A stretch of 64,000 bases of DNA from the NCBI GenBank assembly GCA_026129465.1, contig JAHCIA010000001.1, positions 1,249,964 to 1,313,963 on the forward strand. The letters run 5' to 3'. Shown here in pieces: positions 42,800-52,371 of this stretch; position 1 is the stretch's first letter, and each line of letters begins with the position of its first letter. Source of the stretch: Flavobacteriales bacterium. Its GTDB lineage: Bacteria > Bacteroidota > Bacteroidia > Flavobacteriales_F > PHOS-HE28. A model generated the notes under the pieces. The model saw nothing but the letters and a program-made list of their open reading frames with translations. It was not told the origin of the DNA and made no database searches. The translations under genes and the position numbers were made by a program.

Positions 42800-44182
42800 A
42801 TGGTTCAAAGGGACCGGACCTTTCTATGGGCCTTCGTGCTCGTAGGTCTGGGGCTGAAGCTCCTGTGGCTGGGCCGCGATGAGCTGGCCCACGACGAGCC
42901 CTTCACGGTGTACCAGGCTTTCCGCCCTTGGGCCGACTTCGTGGCCATGCTGGGTACGGAGAACAACCCGCCGCTCCACTTCCTGCTGATGCGGGCCTGG
43001 GCACCCTGGGTGCCGCTGGATGCGGGCTGGCTGCGTGTGCCATCCGCCCTGGCCAGCGCATTCACCGTTTGGCCGCTCTTCCTGCTCGCGCGGCGGCAAG
43101 CGGGCACGATCGCCGCCATCTCGGCCGCGGCCATCTTCACCCTGAACCAGCACCTCTATGGATACGCCCATGAAGTGCGCGCCTATGCCCTGTTCATGTT
43201 GCTCACCGTGGCCGCCTTCTGGCAGCTGGTGCGCATGGCGGATGGGAAGCCGGGTGCTCGGGGATGGTCCTTGGTGGTGAACGTGCTGCTCGTGTACACC
43301 CACTTCTTCGGCTGGCTGGTGGTGGGGCTGCAGGGCTTGTGCATGCTCCTCATCAAGGAACTCAGGCCACGCGCATCACCATGGGGCATCGCTTTGGCGG
43401 TGGTGGCCGCCTACCTGCCCTACGCGGGCATCACCCTGCGGCGGGCGGGCGACAGCATCGGCGGCACCTGGCTCGCCGCGCCTGCTGCCGAGGAGGTGTA
43501 CAACATGGTGTGGCGGTGGAGCAACATGCCGGTGGTGGCCATCGGGCTGCTGTTGCTGATCGCCATGGCACTATGGCGCACAAAGGGCCGGGGAACCGGA
43601 CTGGCGCTGGGCCTGGTGTGGGCCATGGTGCCGCTGCTGGGCATGTTCCTGCTTTCCTTCTGGCTTCCGGTGTATCTGGACCGCTACCTGGTCTTCGCCG
43701 CGCCGGGATTCGCCATCCTGGCAGGATGCGCGGTGGCCGCCATGCCCGGCCGGATGTCCCTCGTGGCCGCCACCGCCGTAGTGCTGGCCATGGCGGCGAC
43801 CTTCGAACCTTGGAAGGGCCATGGCCGAAGGCCCAGCGCTGTGGTGGACATGGCCGAGGACTGGCGCGACAGCGGTCCTGTGCTGATCCAACCACCCTTT
43901 TTTGACCATACCTACGCCTGGCATCTGGACTCTACGCTGCTGCGCGATGCCCGGGACCTGCGCGCCGCACTCGGGGAGCGAGGCATCCATGCGGTGCACA
44001 ACACGGACGATCTGCCGTTCGGCCCACAAGCGTGGGACACCCTGGTGCTGGTGGATGCCTGGGCCGCCTTGACCGACCCCGATGCCACGGTAAAGCGCGC
44101 CCTGCGGGCGAACTACGCGCAAGTGGACAGTGTGGAGGCCATGCACAAAGTGTGGGTGTACCGCTTCGCACGGCGGCCCTGA
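42800..44182 (+). CDS. GT-C (family 39-type) glycosyltransferase (460 aa)
   Basis: An integral membrane protein with about ten hydrophobic helices. The first periplasmic loop carries the acidic pair of the GT-C fold (GRDELAHDEPFTVYQ, residues 26-40), the catalytic region in ArnT/PMT-like enzymes using polyprenyl-linked sugars. A C-terminal soluble region of about 110 residues follows. The acceptor is unknown. The ATG at 42800 begins a cleaner N terminus than the GTG at 42740. Confidence 0.75.
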   Translation: MVQRDRTFLWAFVLVGLGLKLLWLGRDELAHDEPFTVYQAFRPWADFVAMLGTENNPPLHFLLMRAWAPWVPLDAGWLRVPSALASAFTVWPLFLLARRQAGTIAAISAAAIFTLNQHLYGYAHEVRAYALFMLLTVAAFWQLVRMADGKPGARGWSLVVNVLLVYTHFFGWLVVGLQGLCMLLIKELRPRASPWGIALAVVAAYLPYAGITLRRAGDSIGGTWLAAPAAEEVYNMVWRWSNMPVVAIGLLLLIAMALWRTKGRGTGLALGLVWAMVPLLGMFLLSFWLPVYLDRYLVFAAPGFAILAGCAVAAMPGRMSLVAATAVVLAMAATFEPWKGHGRRPSAVVDMAEDWRDSGPVLIQPPFFDHTYAWHLDSTLLRDARDLRAALGERGIHAVHNTDDLPFGPQAWDTLVLVDAWAALTDPDATVKRALRANYAQVDSVEAMHKVWVYRFARRP

Positions 44183-44272
44183 CCCAACGGTCCGTCACAG
44201 CATTGTGCCGTTCATGGATCGTACCGTGGATCCGGGCCTGCGCGACTGACCTTTGCGGAAACCTTTCATTCC

Positions 44273-46228
44273 ATGCCCATGAACTTCGGATCGAGCTTGG
44301 CAGGTCTGGCCATCACGGCCACAGTGATGATCTCGCTGAACAGCTGCGGTGACAGCGCCCAACCCATGGCGGAGGCCCCACCGCCACGTGTCGACATGAA
44401 GGACCTTTTCAAGAACCCTGAGAAGGCCAGCTTCCGCATCAGCCCGGATGGGAAGTACATCAGCTACCGGGCACCGTGGAAGAACCGCATGAACATCTTC
44501 GTGCAGGCCCGCGGCAGCAGTGATGCCGTGCAGGTGACGCGTGACACCATCCGCGATGTGGGCGGCTACTTCTGGAAGGGCGATCGCATCATCTACAGCC
44601 GCGACATCAATGGCGATGAGAACTTCATCGTGTTCAGCGCCGCCATCGATGGCGGCGATGTGAAGGCCCTGACCCCGCAACAGGGCGTGCGCGCCGGCAC
44701 CCTGGACGTGCTGCACAACATCCCCGGCCACGAGCAGCACATCATCGTGCAGATGAACCAGCGCAACCCGCAGGTCTTCGATCCCTATCTGGTGAACGTG
44801 AACACCGGCGAGATCAAGCCGCTCTATGCCAATGTGGAGAACTACGAAGGCTGGCTCACGGACCACACCGGCACGATCCGCATCGCCTACAAGACCGATG
44901 GTACCGACCAAGTGATGTTCCACCGCGCCTCCGAGAAGGAGCCCTTCAAAGAGTTCATGCGCACCAGTTTCAAGGACAGCTTCCAGCCGCTGTTCTTCAC
45001 CTTCGACAACAAGAACCTTTACGCCAGCAGCAACCTCAATGGGCGGGACAAGACGGCCATTGTGGTGTACGACATCGCCGAAGGCAGGGAGGTGGAGGAG
45101 ATCTTCGCCAACAAGGACAACGACGTCTATGGCCTGAACTACAGCCGCAAGCGCAAGGTGCCCACCATGGTCACCTGGACCGGCGCCAAGGAGCAGCGGC
45201 ACTTCCTGGATGCGGAGACCAAGGCCCGCTACGACAAGGTGGCCTCCAAGTTCAAGGACCTGGAGTACTGGTTCTATGGGGAGAACGACGACGAGACCAT
45301 GTTCATGGTATGGGCGGGCAGCGACCGCGACCCGGGCAGCTATTACTTCTATGACACCGCCACCGGCGAACTGGAGAAGGTGGCCGACCTGCGCCCCTGG
45401 ATCGACCCCGCGCAGATGGCCGAGATGAAGCCGATCCAGTACAAGAGCCGCGACGGGCTGACCATCCACGGCTACCTCACCCTGCCCAAAGGCCGCGCCG
45501 CCAAGAACCTGCCGGTGGTGATCAACCCCCATGGCGGGCCCTGGGCACGCGATGAGTGGGGCTTCAACCCCGAGGTGCAGTTGCTGGCCAACCGTGGATA
45601 CGCCGTGTTGCAGATGAACTTCCGCGGCAGCACAGGCTATGGCCGCGCCTTCTGGGAAGCCAGCTTCAAGCAATGGGGCCGCACCATGCAGGACGACATC
45701 ACCGACGGGGTGAAGTGGCTCATCGCCGAAGGCATCGCCGACCCGGACCGCGTGGCCATCTATGGCGGCAGCTATGGCGGCTACGCCACGCTGGCGGGCA
45801 TCACCTTCACGCCGGAACTGTACGCCGCTGCCGTGGACTATGTGGGCGTAAGCAACATGTTCACCTTCATGAACACCGTGCCCCCCTACTGGGAACCCTT
45901 CAAGAAGATGATGTACGAGATGGTGGGCGACCCCGTGGCCGACAGTGTGCTGCTGCGCGAGGTGTCACCGGTCTTCCATGTGGAGAACATCCGCTGCCCG
46001 CTCTTCATCGCCCAAGGTGCCACCGACCCGCGCGTGAACAAGGACGAGAGCGATCAGGTGGTGGAGGCCTTGCGCGCCCGCGGCGTGGAGGTGCAGTACC
46101 TGGTGAAGGACAATGAGGGCCACGGCTTCCGCAATGAGGAGAACCGGTTCGAGTTCTATGAGGCCATGGACAAATTCCTGGACGAACACATCGGCAGTGG
46201 CTACAAGCCCAAGGCGAAGGCCGCCTGA
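44273..46228 (+). CDS. S9-family prolyl oligopeptidase-like lipoprotein (651 aa)
   Basis: An N-terminal signal with lipobox ISLNSC-G anchors the protein (Cys near residue 25). A beta-propeller of about 370 residues is followed by an alpha/beta-hydrolase domain with oxyanion Gly-rich strand INPHGGPW, catalytic Ser in GGSYGGYA (near 500), Asp in QGATDPRV and His in NEGHGF. This is the S9 peptidase (acylaminoacyl/dipeptidyl peptidase) pattern. It probably works outside the cytoplasm on short peptides. A clear terminator hairpin follows. Confidence 0.9.
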   Translation: MPMNFGSSLAGLAITATVMISLNSCGDSAQPMAEAPPPRVDMKDLFKNPEKASFRISPDGKYISYRAPWKNRMNIFVQARGSSDAVQVTRDTIRDVGGYFWKGDRIIYSRDINGDENFIVFSAAIDGGDVKALTPQQGVRAGTLDVLHNIPGHEQHIIVQMNQRNPQVFDPYLVNVNTGEIKPLYANVENYEGWLTDHTGTIRIAYKTDGTDQVMFHRASEKEPFKEFMRTSFKDSFQPLFFTFDNKNLYASSNLNGRDKTAIVVYDIAEGREVEEIFANKDNDVYGLNYSRKRKVPTMVTWTGAKEQRHFLDAETKARYDKVASKFKDLEYWFYGENDDETMFMVWAGSDRDPGSYYFYDTATGELEKVADLRPWIDPAQMAEMKPIQYKSRDGLTIHGYLTLPKGRAAKNLPVVINPHGGPWARDEWGFNPEVQLLANRGYAVLQMNFRGSTGYGRAFWEASFKQWGRTMQDDITDGVKWLIAEGIADPDRVAIYGGSYGGYATLAGITFTPELYAAAVDYVGVSNMFTFMNTVPPYWEPFKKMMYEMVGDPVADSVLLREVSPVFHVENIRCPLFIAQGATDPRVNKDESDQVVEALRARGVEVQYLVKDNEGHGFRNEENRFEFYEAMDKFLDEHIGSGYKPKAKAA

Positions 46229-46250
46229 TGGTCCCGTGACAACTGTGAGT

Positions 46251-46278
46251 AGAAAGGCGGCTCCAGGGCCGCCTTTCT
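46251..46278 (+). terminator. Rho-independent-type terminator
   Basis: A perfect 11-bp stem (AGAAAGGCGGC / GCCGCCTTTCT) with a 6-nt loop lies 22 bp after the S9 peptidase stop. Confidence 0.75.
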
Positions 46279-46315
46279 TCATTCCAAGAGTATGGCGGGG
46301 GCGATACCTTGCGGC

Positions 46316-46816
46316 ATGTCCGTGAGCGAACAGCTGAAACAGGAAAGTCTGCGACGACTGGAGGAAAGCCGCCAACGCATCCACCGCTGTCTGGACCTGC
46401 TGGGCGAGGAACGTGCCTGGCACCGGCCCAACGCCAACACGCCAACGGTGGGCAACTTGGTGCTGCACCTGGCCGGCAACGTGGGGCAATGGATCACCAC
46501 CACCCTGGGCAACAGGCCCGATACGCGGGACCGTGACACGGAATTCGCCGAGACCGAGCCCCTCCCTATCGCCGACCTCAAACGCACCTTCGATAGCGTG
46601 TTGGACGCCGCCATGGGAACGATATCGAGCCTGACCGATCCCGACCTGGCGGCCACCTGGCGGGTGCAGGGCTTCCAAGAAACGGGCACCGCGATACTGG
46701 TGCATGTGGTGGAGCACATGAGCTACCATACAGGCCAGATCACCCTGCACACCAAGTTGGCGCTGGACATTGATACCGGCTGGTACGCGGACCAGGACCT
46801 CTCGGCGAAGGGTTGA
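46316..46816 (+). CDS. DinB-superfamily protein (166 aa)
   Basis: A four-helix-bundle protein of the DUF1572/DinB type. Metal-binding His residues are visible: LVLHLAGNVGQW (first His) and VVEHMSYHTGQI (two His), the typical triad. Homologues include bacillithiol-type transferases and uncharacterised damage-inducible proteins. The start at 46316 gives MSVSEQLKQESL, typical of this group. Confidence 0.8.
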   Translation: MSVSEQLKQESLRRLEESRQRIHRCLDLLGEERAWHRPNANTPTVGNLVLHLAGNVGQWITTTLGNRPDTRDRDTEFAETEPLPIADLKRTFDSVLDAAMGTISSLTDPDLAATWRVQGFQETGTAILVHVVEHMSYHTGQITLHTKLALDIDTGWYADQDLSAKG

Positions 46817-46879
46817 AACACCCGGGTTGGATCTTTTTTTGGGGGGTCCAGGCGACGTGGACAACTTGGACAACGTCAC

Positions 46880-46896
46880 GTGAACGATCCGTTCAC
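46880..46896. promoter_or_regulatory. Palindromic site upstream of the CotH-type gene
   Basis: A perfect inverted repeat, GTGAACG-ATC-CGTTCAC, lies about 60 bp upstream of a TAACTTG -7-like element (46960-46966) and 100 bp before the ATG at 46998. A dimeric regulator could bind here. The remaining bases of 46817-46997 hold no gene. Confidence 0.45.
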
Positions 46897-46997
46897 GATC
46901 GCTGTTAGGGAACCCAAGGAAGACCCTAAGCGTCAAGGCTTCGTGAGGGAACATTGCCTTAACTTGCACCGACCTGCCTGGAACCCCCTACGCTACC

Positions 46998-49751
46998 ATG
47001 AGAAAGGAACTACTGCTCTCCACTGCCATCGGACTGTGTTGTGCCCTGCCCCTGCGCGCCCAGGTGGTGATCAACGAGGTCACTTCTGCCAACTGGACCC
47101 TGATCCAGGACAACTTCGGGGAATACCGTGATTGGGTGGAGTTGTTCAACACCACGGCCGCACCGGTCGACCTGGGTGGCTGGTACTTGAGCGACAGCCA
47201 GAACAACAACATGAAGTGGCAATTCCCTGCGGGGGCCACCATCGCGGCCAACGGCTATCTCATCGTCTGGTGCTCCGGGAACGATGTGTCCGTGGGCAAC
47301 GTGCACCACACCAACTTCCGCATCAGCCAGACCCAAGGTGAGCGCGCTGTGCTGACCACGCCTGCTGGAGACATCGTCACGAACTTCAAGATCGAACAGC
47401 CGGTGAAGACCAACCACAGTTGGGGCCGCACCAGCGATGGCGCCAATACTTGGGACATCTTCCTCACGCCCACGCCGGGCGCCGCCAACGCGAACCCCAG
47501 TCCCTACTACGCCGAGAAGCCCGTCTTCGATCCGCCCGGGGGCTTCTATGCGGGTCCGGTGAGCGTGAGCATCTCCACCATCCAACCCAACGCCCAGATC
47601 CGTTACACGCTGGACGGCTCTACGCCCACCGCCGCCAGCGCGCTGTACGGCGGTCCCATCAACATCAACACCACCACCGTTTTGCGAGCGGGTGTCTTCT
47701 CCAACGACCCCGGCATCCCACCCAGCTTCATCGAGTTCTTCACCTACTTCATCAACGAGAGCCATACGATACCGGTCTACTCGTTGGCCGGCAACGCCGA
47801 TGTGCTGGGCCTGTTCAATGGCAACGCGGGTCTGCGCCCGGTGACCACGGCCGAATATTATGGCGAGGACGGCCAACTGCGCGACAAGACAGTGGGCGAC
47901 GCGAACAAGCATGGCAACGACTCCTGGGCCTATGGGCAGCGCGGTATCGACTACATCTCGCGCGATCAGTTCGGCTACAACGATGGCTTCCACTACCCCA
48001 TCTTCCGCACGAAGTCCCGAGATCAATATCAGCGCGTGATGTTCAAGGCCGCGGCCAACGACAACTACCCTTTCTCCGGCGGCGCCCACATCCGCGACGC
48101 CTTCGTGATGGCCCACAGCCAGGTGAACGATTTCTACTTGGACGAACGGAGCTATGAACCCTGCATCCTGTATGTGAACGGCCAATACTGGGGGGTGTAC
48201 GATGTGCGTGAAAAGGTGGACGACCCCGATTTCACCGAGTACTACTATGATCAGAAACGTAACGACCTGTACTTCCTCAAGACCTGGGGCGGCACCTGGG
48301 AAGAGTATGGCCAAGGCCAGGCCATGGCCAATTGGAACGCCCTGCGGAACTACATCGCCACCAATGATATGGGCGACCAGGCCGCGTGGGACTACGTGAA
48401 GAGCCAGTACAATTGGAAGAGCCTGATCGACTACATCATGCTCAACAGCTACATCGTGTCCAAGGACTGGCTCAACTGGAACACCGCTTGGTGGCGTGGG
48501 ATGAACCCCTTGGGCGATGGCCGCCGCTGGCGCTATGCGCTGTGGGACATGGACGCCAGCTTCGGGCACTATGTGAACTACACCGGTATCCCGGACACCA
48601 GCCCCGACGCCGATCCCTGCAATGCGGAGAACCTGCCGAACCCCGGAGGCCAGGGCCATACAGTGATCGCCACCAAGCTGTTGGAAGAGCAGCCCGAGTT
48701 CAAGAACTGGTATGTGAACCGCTACATCGACTTGGGAAATACAGCGTACAGCTGCGACCAGTGGCTGCCTTTCCTGGACAGCCTTATCGCCATCATCGAA
48801 CCCGAGATGCCCCGTCAAGTGGCACGCTGGGGAGGCAGCATGGCCGGCTGGCAGGCCAACGTGCAGACCTTGCGGACCTTCATCGAACAGCGCTGCACCG
48901 CCATACAAGAGGGCCTGATCGACTGCTATGACCTGGATGGGCCCTATGACATGGTCTTCAATGTGGACCCGCCGGAAAGCGGGCGCATCCGCATCAACTC
49001 CATCACCCCGGACACCTATCCCTTCACAGGCGTCTACTACGGCGGTATCGAGGCCACACTGGAGGCCTTGCCCGATGAAGGCTGGGTCTTCAGCCACTGG
49101 GAGGTCTTCGGCAGCACCACGATCCAACCATCCATGAACGATTCGCTGGTGACGGCCGAGTTCTTCGGGGTGGACAGCATCGTGGCCCATTTCATCCCGC
49201 CCACCAAGTACGAGGTGATGCTGAATGTGACCCCCGAGAAGAGCGGTTCCATCGTTTTCGATGGGGTGCTCTACGAGGAGTTGCCCGTGATCGTGGAAGT
49301 GCCCGAAGGCATGGAGGTACAGTTCCACGTGGTGCCGGCCCTGTACTACGACTTCTTGCACTGGACGGTGGAGAACCACATGTATGTGCCTGCGGACAGC
49401 ACCCGCGCCCAATTGGCGGTCACCTTCTGGGAGACCGATACCATCATCGCGCACCTGAAGCCGCAAGACCATGTGTTCTACCTGCCCAATGCCTTCACTC
49501 CAAATGGTGATGGCATCAACGATGTGTGGATCCCCGTGGCCAATGTGGTGGACCTGGAGAGCTACCACCTGCGCATCTACGATCGCTGGGGCCTGCTCCT
49601 CTTCGAGACCCGCGATCCCTGGGAAGGCTGGGACGGCACCATCGGTGGCCAACTCATGCCCGACGGCGTTTACGTCTATCAAGCCGATGTGGTCGACGCG
49701 ATCAAGCGCGACCGCTACAATTTCGCAGGCCACCTGACCCTCTTCAGGTAG
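46998..49751 (+). CDS. Secreted CotH-kinase/lamin-tail protein with T9SS type B sorting domain (917 aa)
   Basis: Domain order: signal peptide; lamin-tail domain (INEVTSANWTLIQDNFGEYR through WVELFNTT, about 25-130); chitobiase C-terminal-like bridge (IRYTLDGSTPT near 200); CotH-like kinase domain (about 250-620) with YVNGQYWGVYDVREK and the metal motif WDMDASFG; two repeats with a 'VFSHWEV / DFLHWTV' pattern; and finally a gliding-motility type B sorting domain (LPNAFTPNGDGINDVW, IYDRWGLLLFETRDP). CotH kinases phosphorylate other secreted proteins. This one probably works outside the cell and remains surface-associated. Confidence 0.85.
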   Translation: MRKELLLSTAIGLCCALPLRAQVVINEVTSANWTLIQDNFGEYRDWVELFNTTAAPVDLGGWYLSDSQNNNMKWQFPAGATIAANGYLIVWCSGNDVSVGNVHHTNFRISQTQGERAVLTTPAGDIVTNFKIEQPVKTNHSWGRTSDGANTWDIFLTPTPGAANANPSPYYAEKPVFDPPGGFYAGPVSVSISTIQPNAQIRYTLDGSTPTAASALYGGPININTTTVLRAGVFSNDPGIPPSFIEFFTYFINESHTIPVYSLAGNADVLGLFNGNAGLRPVTTAEYYGEDGQLRDKTVGDANKHGNDSWAYGQRGIDYISRDQFGYNDGFHYPIFRTKSRDQYQRVMFKAAANDNYPFSGGAHIRDAFVMAHSQVNDFYLDERSYEPCILYVNGQYWGVYDVREKVDDPDFTEYYYDQKRNDLYFLKTWGGTWEEYGQGQAMANWNALRNYIATNDMGDQAAWDYVKSQYNWKSLIDYIMLNSYIVSKDWLNWNTAWWRGMNPLGDGRRWRYALWDMDASFGHYVNYTGIPDTSPDADPCNAENLPNPGGQGHTVIATKLLEEQPEFKNWYVNRYIDLGNTAYSCDQWLPFLDSLIAIIEPEMPRQVARWGGSMAGWQANVQTLRTFIEQRCTAIQEGLIDCYDLDGPYDMVFNVDPPESGRIRINSITPDTYPFTGVYYGGIEATLEALPDEGWVFSHWEVFGSTTIQPSMNDSLVTAEFFGVDSIVAHFIPPTKYEVMLNVTPEKSGSIVFDGVLYEELPVIVEVPEGMEVQFHVVPALYYDFLHWTVENHMYVPADSTRAQLAVTFWETDTIIAHLKPQDHVFYLPNAFTPNGDGINDVWIPVANVVDLESYHLRIYDRWGLLLFETRDPWEGWDGTIGGQLMPDGVYVYQADVVDAIKRDRYNFAGHLTLFR

Positions 49752-49772
49752 GCGTTTCGCTCCCTACCTCCC

Positions 49773-49800
49773 ACGAAACCCGGCCATGGCCGGGTTTCGT
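49773..49800 (+). terminator. Strong palindromic terminator
   Basis: A 28-base perfect palindrome (two 14-base arms, ACGAAACCCGGCCA / TGGCCGGGTTTCGT) about 20 bp after the CotH-type gene. In RNA the central bases would form the loop. Confidence 0.7.
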
Positions 49801-49860
49801 GCTTTTGGGATGGACCGCCATGGGCGTGCCCATCCTCCTTACATGGCCATTCGTCTGTTT

Positions 49861-49890
49861 TGTTCAACTTTTTGTCTAATACATTGAACA
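49861..49890 (+). promoter_or_regulatory. Promoter with overlapping inverted repeat before the DUF4397-type gene
   Basis: A TTTTG -33-like element (49858-49862) and TACATTGA -7-like element (49880-49887) are the likely promoter. Across them lies a perfect 7-bp inverted repeat, TGTTCAA-N16-TTGAACA. The GTTC...GAAC outer words and total span match the site upstream of the CarH-like gene, so it is a candidate operator for that regulator. Confidence 0.55.
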
Positions 49891-49950
49891 TTTAGGCAGC
49901 GTCCGGGGTTCTCCACATGTCTTGCACACGAACCTGTAAACCCTGAACCG

Positions 49951-52347
49951 ATGAGACAGAAGAGAACACTGACCTGGATGACGGCCTTCCTCACCTCCAC
50001 CCTGCTGCTGGCCCAGACCGCCCGCGTGCAGGTGATCCACAACAGCGCGGACGCCGCCGCCGCCCAAGTGGATGTATATATCAATGGCGCACTGGCGATC
50101 GACGACTTCGCCTTTCGCACGGCCACACCCTTCATCGACCTGCCCGCCGGCGTGGACCTCACCGTGGGCATCGCCCCCGGCAACAGCAGCGGCGCGCAGG
50201 ATGTGATCGCCAACTTCAACTACAACCTGCCCGATGGTGGCACCTTCGTCCTGGTGGCCAACGGTATCGTAAGTCCGGCCGGCCACAGCCCCGCCACGCC
50301 CTTCGACATCTATGTGGCCGAAGGACGCGAAACCGCCCAAGGCCCTGGGACCGATGTGCTGGTATTCCACGGCAGCACCGATGCACCGACCGTGGACGTT
50401 TACGAGGCCGCCGTGGTGAACGGCACCCTGATCGATGATCTCGCCTACGGCGACTTCGCAGGCTACCTGGAAGTGCCCACGGCCGATTTCACCCTGCAGG
50501 TGCGCACCGCCGACAACAGCGCCATTGTGGCCGCCTACACCGCTCCCCTGGCCGCACTCGGTCTGAACGGCGCCGCGGTCACCGTGGTGGCCTCCGGCTT
50601 TCTGGACCCTGCCAACAACAACAATGGCCCCGGCTTCGGTCTCTATGTGGCCCTCCCCTCCGGCGGTCCCTTGGTGGCACTACCGGCTGCCGCCACGCCC
50701 GCACCCGCCCGTGTGCAGGTGATTCACAACAGCGCCGATGCCGCTGCCGCGTCCGTTGATGTGTATATCAATGGTGCGCTCGCGGTGAACGACTTCGGCT
50801 TCCGCACCGCCACGCCCTTCATCGACCTGCCCAGCACGGTGGACCTCACCGTGGGTATCGCCCCCGGCAACAGCACCGGACCGCAGGATGTGATCGCCAA
50901 CTTCAACTACAACCTGCCCGAGGGTGGCACCTTCGTGCTGGTGGCCAACGGCATTGTGAGCCCCGCTGGATACAACCCCACCATTCCCTTCGACATCTAT
51001 GTTTCCGCAGGACGCGAGAACGCCCAAGGCCCTGGGACCGATGTCCTCGTCTTCCACGGCAGCACCGATGCGCCGACGGTGGACGTGTACGAAGCCGCCG
51101 TGGTGAACGGCACCTTGATCGACGATCTCGCCTATGGTGAGTTCGCAGGCTACCTGGAAGTGCCCACGGCCGACTTCACCCTGCAGGTGCGCACCGCCGA
51201 TAACAGCGCCATAGTGGCCGCCTATGCCGCTCCCCTGGCCTCGCTGGGATTGAACGGCGCCGCCCTTACCGTGGTGGCCTCCGGCTTCCTGGACCCGGCC
51301 AATAACAATGGCGGCGCGGGCTTCGGCCTCTTTGTAGCGCTGCCTTCCGGTGGTCCGTTGGTGGCATTGCCGGCCGCCGCCACGCCAGCGCCCGCCCGTG
51401 TGCAGGTGGTCCACAACAGTGCCGATGCCGCTGCCGCCTTGGTGGATGTCTATGTCAATGGTGCCCTCGCGGTGAACGATTTCGCCTTCCGCACCGCCAC
51501 GCCCTTCATCGACCTGCCCAGCACCGTGGACCTCACTGTGGGTATCGCCCCCGGCAATAGCAGCGGCCCGCAGGACGCGATCGCCAATTTCAGTTACAAC
51601 CTGCCCGCAGGTGGCACCTTCGTGCTGGTGGCCAACGGCATTGTGAGCCCGGCCGGATACAACCCCGCCATTCCGTTCGACATCTATGTTTCAACCGGGC
51701 GTGAGACCGCGCAGGGTACCGGCACGGACGTGCTCGTCTTCCACGGCAGCACCGACGCGCCCACCGTGCAGGTGGCCGAGACCGCCCTGTTGGGCGGTGC
51801 ATTGTTGGTGCAGGACCTGAGCTATGGTGATTTCGACGGCTATCTCGAAGTACCCACCAACGACTATGTGCTCCAAGTGCAGTTGCCTGATGGCACGCCA
51901 GTAGTAAGCTACCAGGCACCCCTGTCGACCCTCGGTCTGCAAGGTGCGGCGCTCACCGTGCTGGCTTCCGGCTTCCTGAACCCGGCCAACAACAGCAATG
52001 GTGCGGAGTTCGGCCTGTGGGTGGCCCTGCCCGCCGGTGGTCCCTTGGTGGCCCTGCCCCTCAGCACGGGCATCGATGATGCGGCCGACCTGCTGAACGG
52101 CCTGCAGGTGTGGCCCAACCCGGCCAACGACCGCCTCTTCATCGATCTTGACGCCACGGCCAGCGCCCAGGCCCGCATCGAACTCACGGACAGCCGTGGA
52201 CGCATCGTGCGCACGGTGGACGGCAGCATCGCCCGCGGCGATAGCCGAGTGGAAATGGATGTGAACGGACTGGCCAACGGCACCTACATCCTGCGGGTAT
52301 TGGCCAACGATACCGCCCGCGCAATGCCTGTGAACATCGTTCGCTGA
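49951..52347 (+). CDS. Secreted protein with three DUF4397-type repeats and T9SS type A domain (798 aa)
   Basis: Signal peptide (LLLAQ) then three copies of a 229-residue module, each beginning ARVQVIHNSADAAAA and holding two DUF4397-like beta-sandwich units (for example VDVYINGALA and TDVLVFHGSTDAPTVDVYE). The copies start at 50023, 50710 and 51397, exactly 687 bp apart. The third copy is the most diverged in its second half. The protein ends in a type A sorting domain (VWPNPANDRLFIDLD, GLANGTYILRVLAND). No enzymatic motif is visible; a structural or adhesive surface role is inferred. Confidence 0.8.
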   Translation: MRQKRTLTWMTAFLTSTLLLAQTARVQVIHNSADAAAAQVDVYINGALAIDDFAFRTATPFIDLPAGVDLTVGIAPGNSSGAQDVIANFNYNLPDGGTFVLVANGIVSPAGHSPATPFDIYVAEGRETAQGPGTDVLVFHGSTDAPTVDVYEAAVVNGTLIDDLAYGDFAGYLEVPTADFTLQVRTADNSAIVAAYTAPLAALGLNGAAVTVVASGFLDPANNNNGPGFGLYVALPSGGPLVALPAAATPAPARVQVIHNSADAAAASVDVYINGALAVNDFGFRTATPFIDLPSTVDLTVGIAPGNSTGPQDVIANFNYNLPEGGTFVLVANGIVSPAGYNPTIPFDIYVSAGRENAQGPGTDVLVFHGSTDAPTVDVYEAAVVNGTLIDDLAYGEFAGYLEVPTADFTLQVRTADNSAIVAAYAAPLASLGLNGAALTVVASGFLDPANNNGGAGFGLFVALPSGGPLVALPAAATPAPARVQVVHNSADAAAALVDVYVNGALAVNDFAFRTATPFIDLPSTVDLTVGIAPGNSSGPQDAIANFSYNLPAGGTFVLVANGIVSPAGYNPAIPFDIYVSTGRETAQGTGTDVLVFHGSTDAPTVQVAETALLGGALLVQDLSYGDFDGYLEVPTNDYVLQVQLPDGTPVVSYQAPLSTLGLQGAALTVLASGFLNPANNSNGAEFGLWVALPAGGPLVALPLSTGIDDAADLLNGLQVWPNPANDRLFIDLDATASAQARIELTDSRGRIVRTVDGSIARGDSRVEMDVNGLANGTYILRVLANDTARAMPVNIVR
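50023..52083 (+). repeat. Three in-frame 687-bp tandem repeats
   Basis: Copies begin at 50023, 50710 and 51397 with identical phase. The first two are very similar at the DNA level over most of their length, and the third diverges after about 51760. Recent tandem expansion or ongoing gene conversion is likely. Confidence 0.85.
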
Positions 52348-52371
52348 TCCCCCTCTTCAAGCGAACCATCC

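Noticed and set aside
47010-49733. 907-codon minus-strand frame opposite the CotH-type gene
   Set aside because: The composition (His/Val/Gly-rich, no motifs) is that of an antisense shadow; the plus frame has clear domains.
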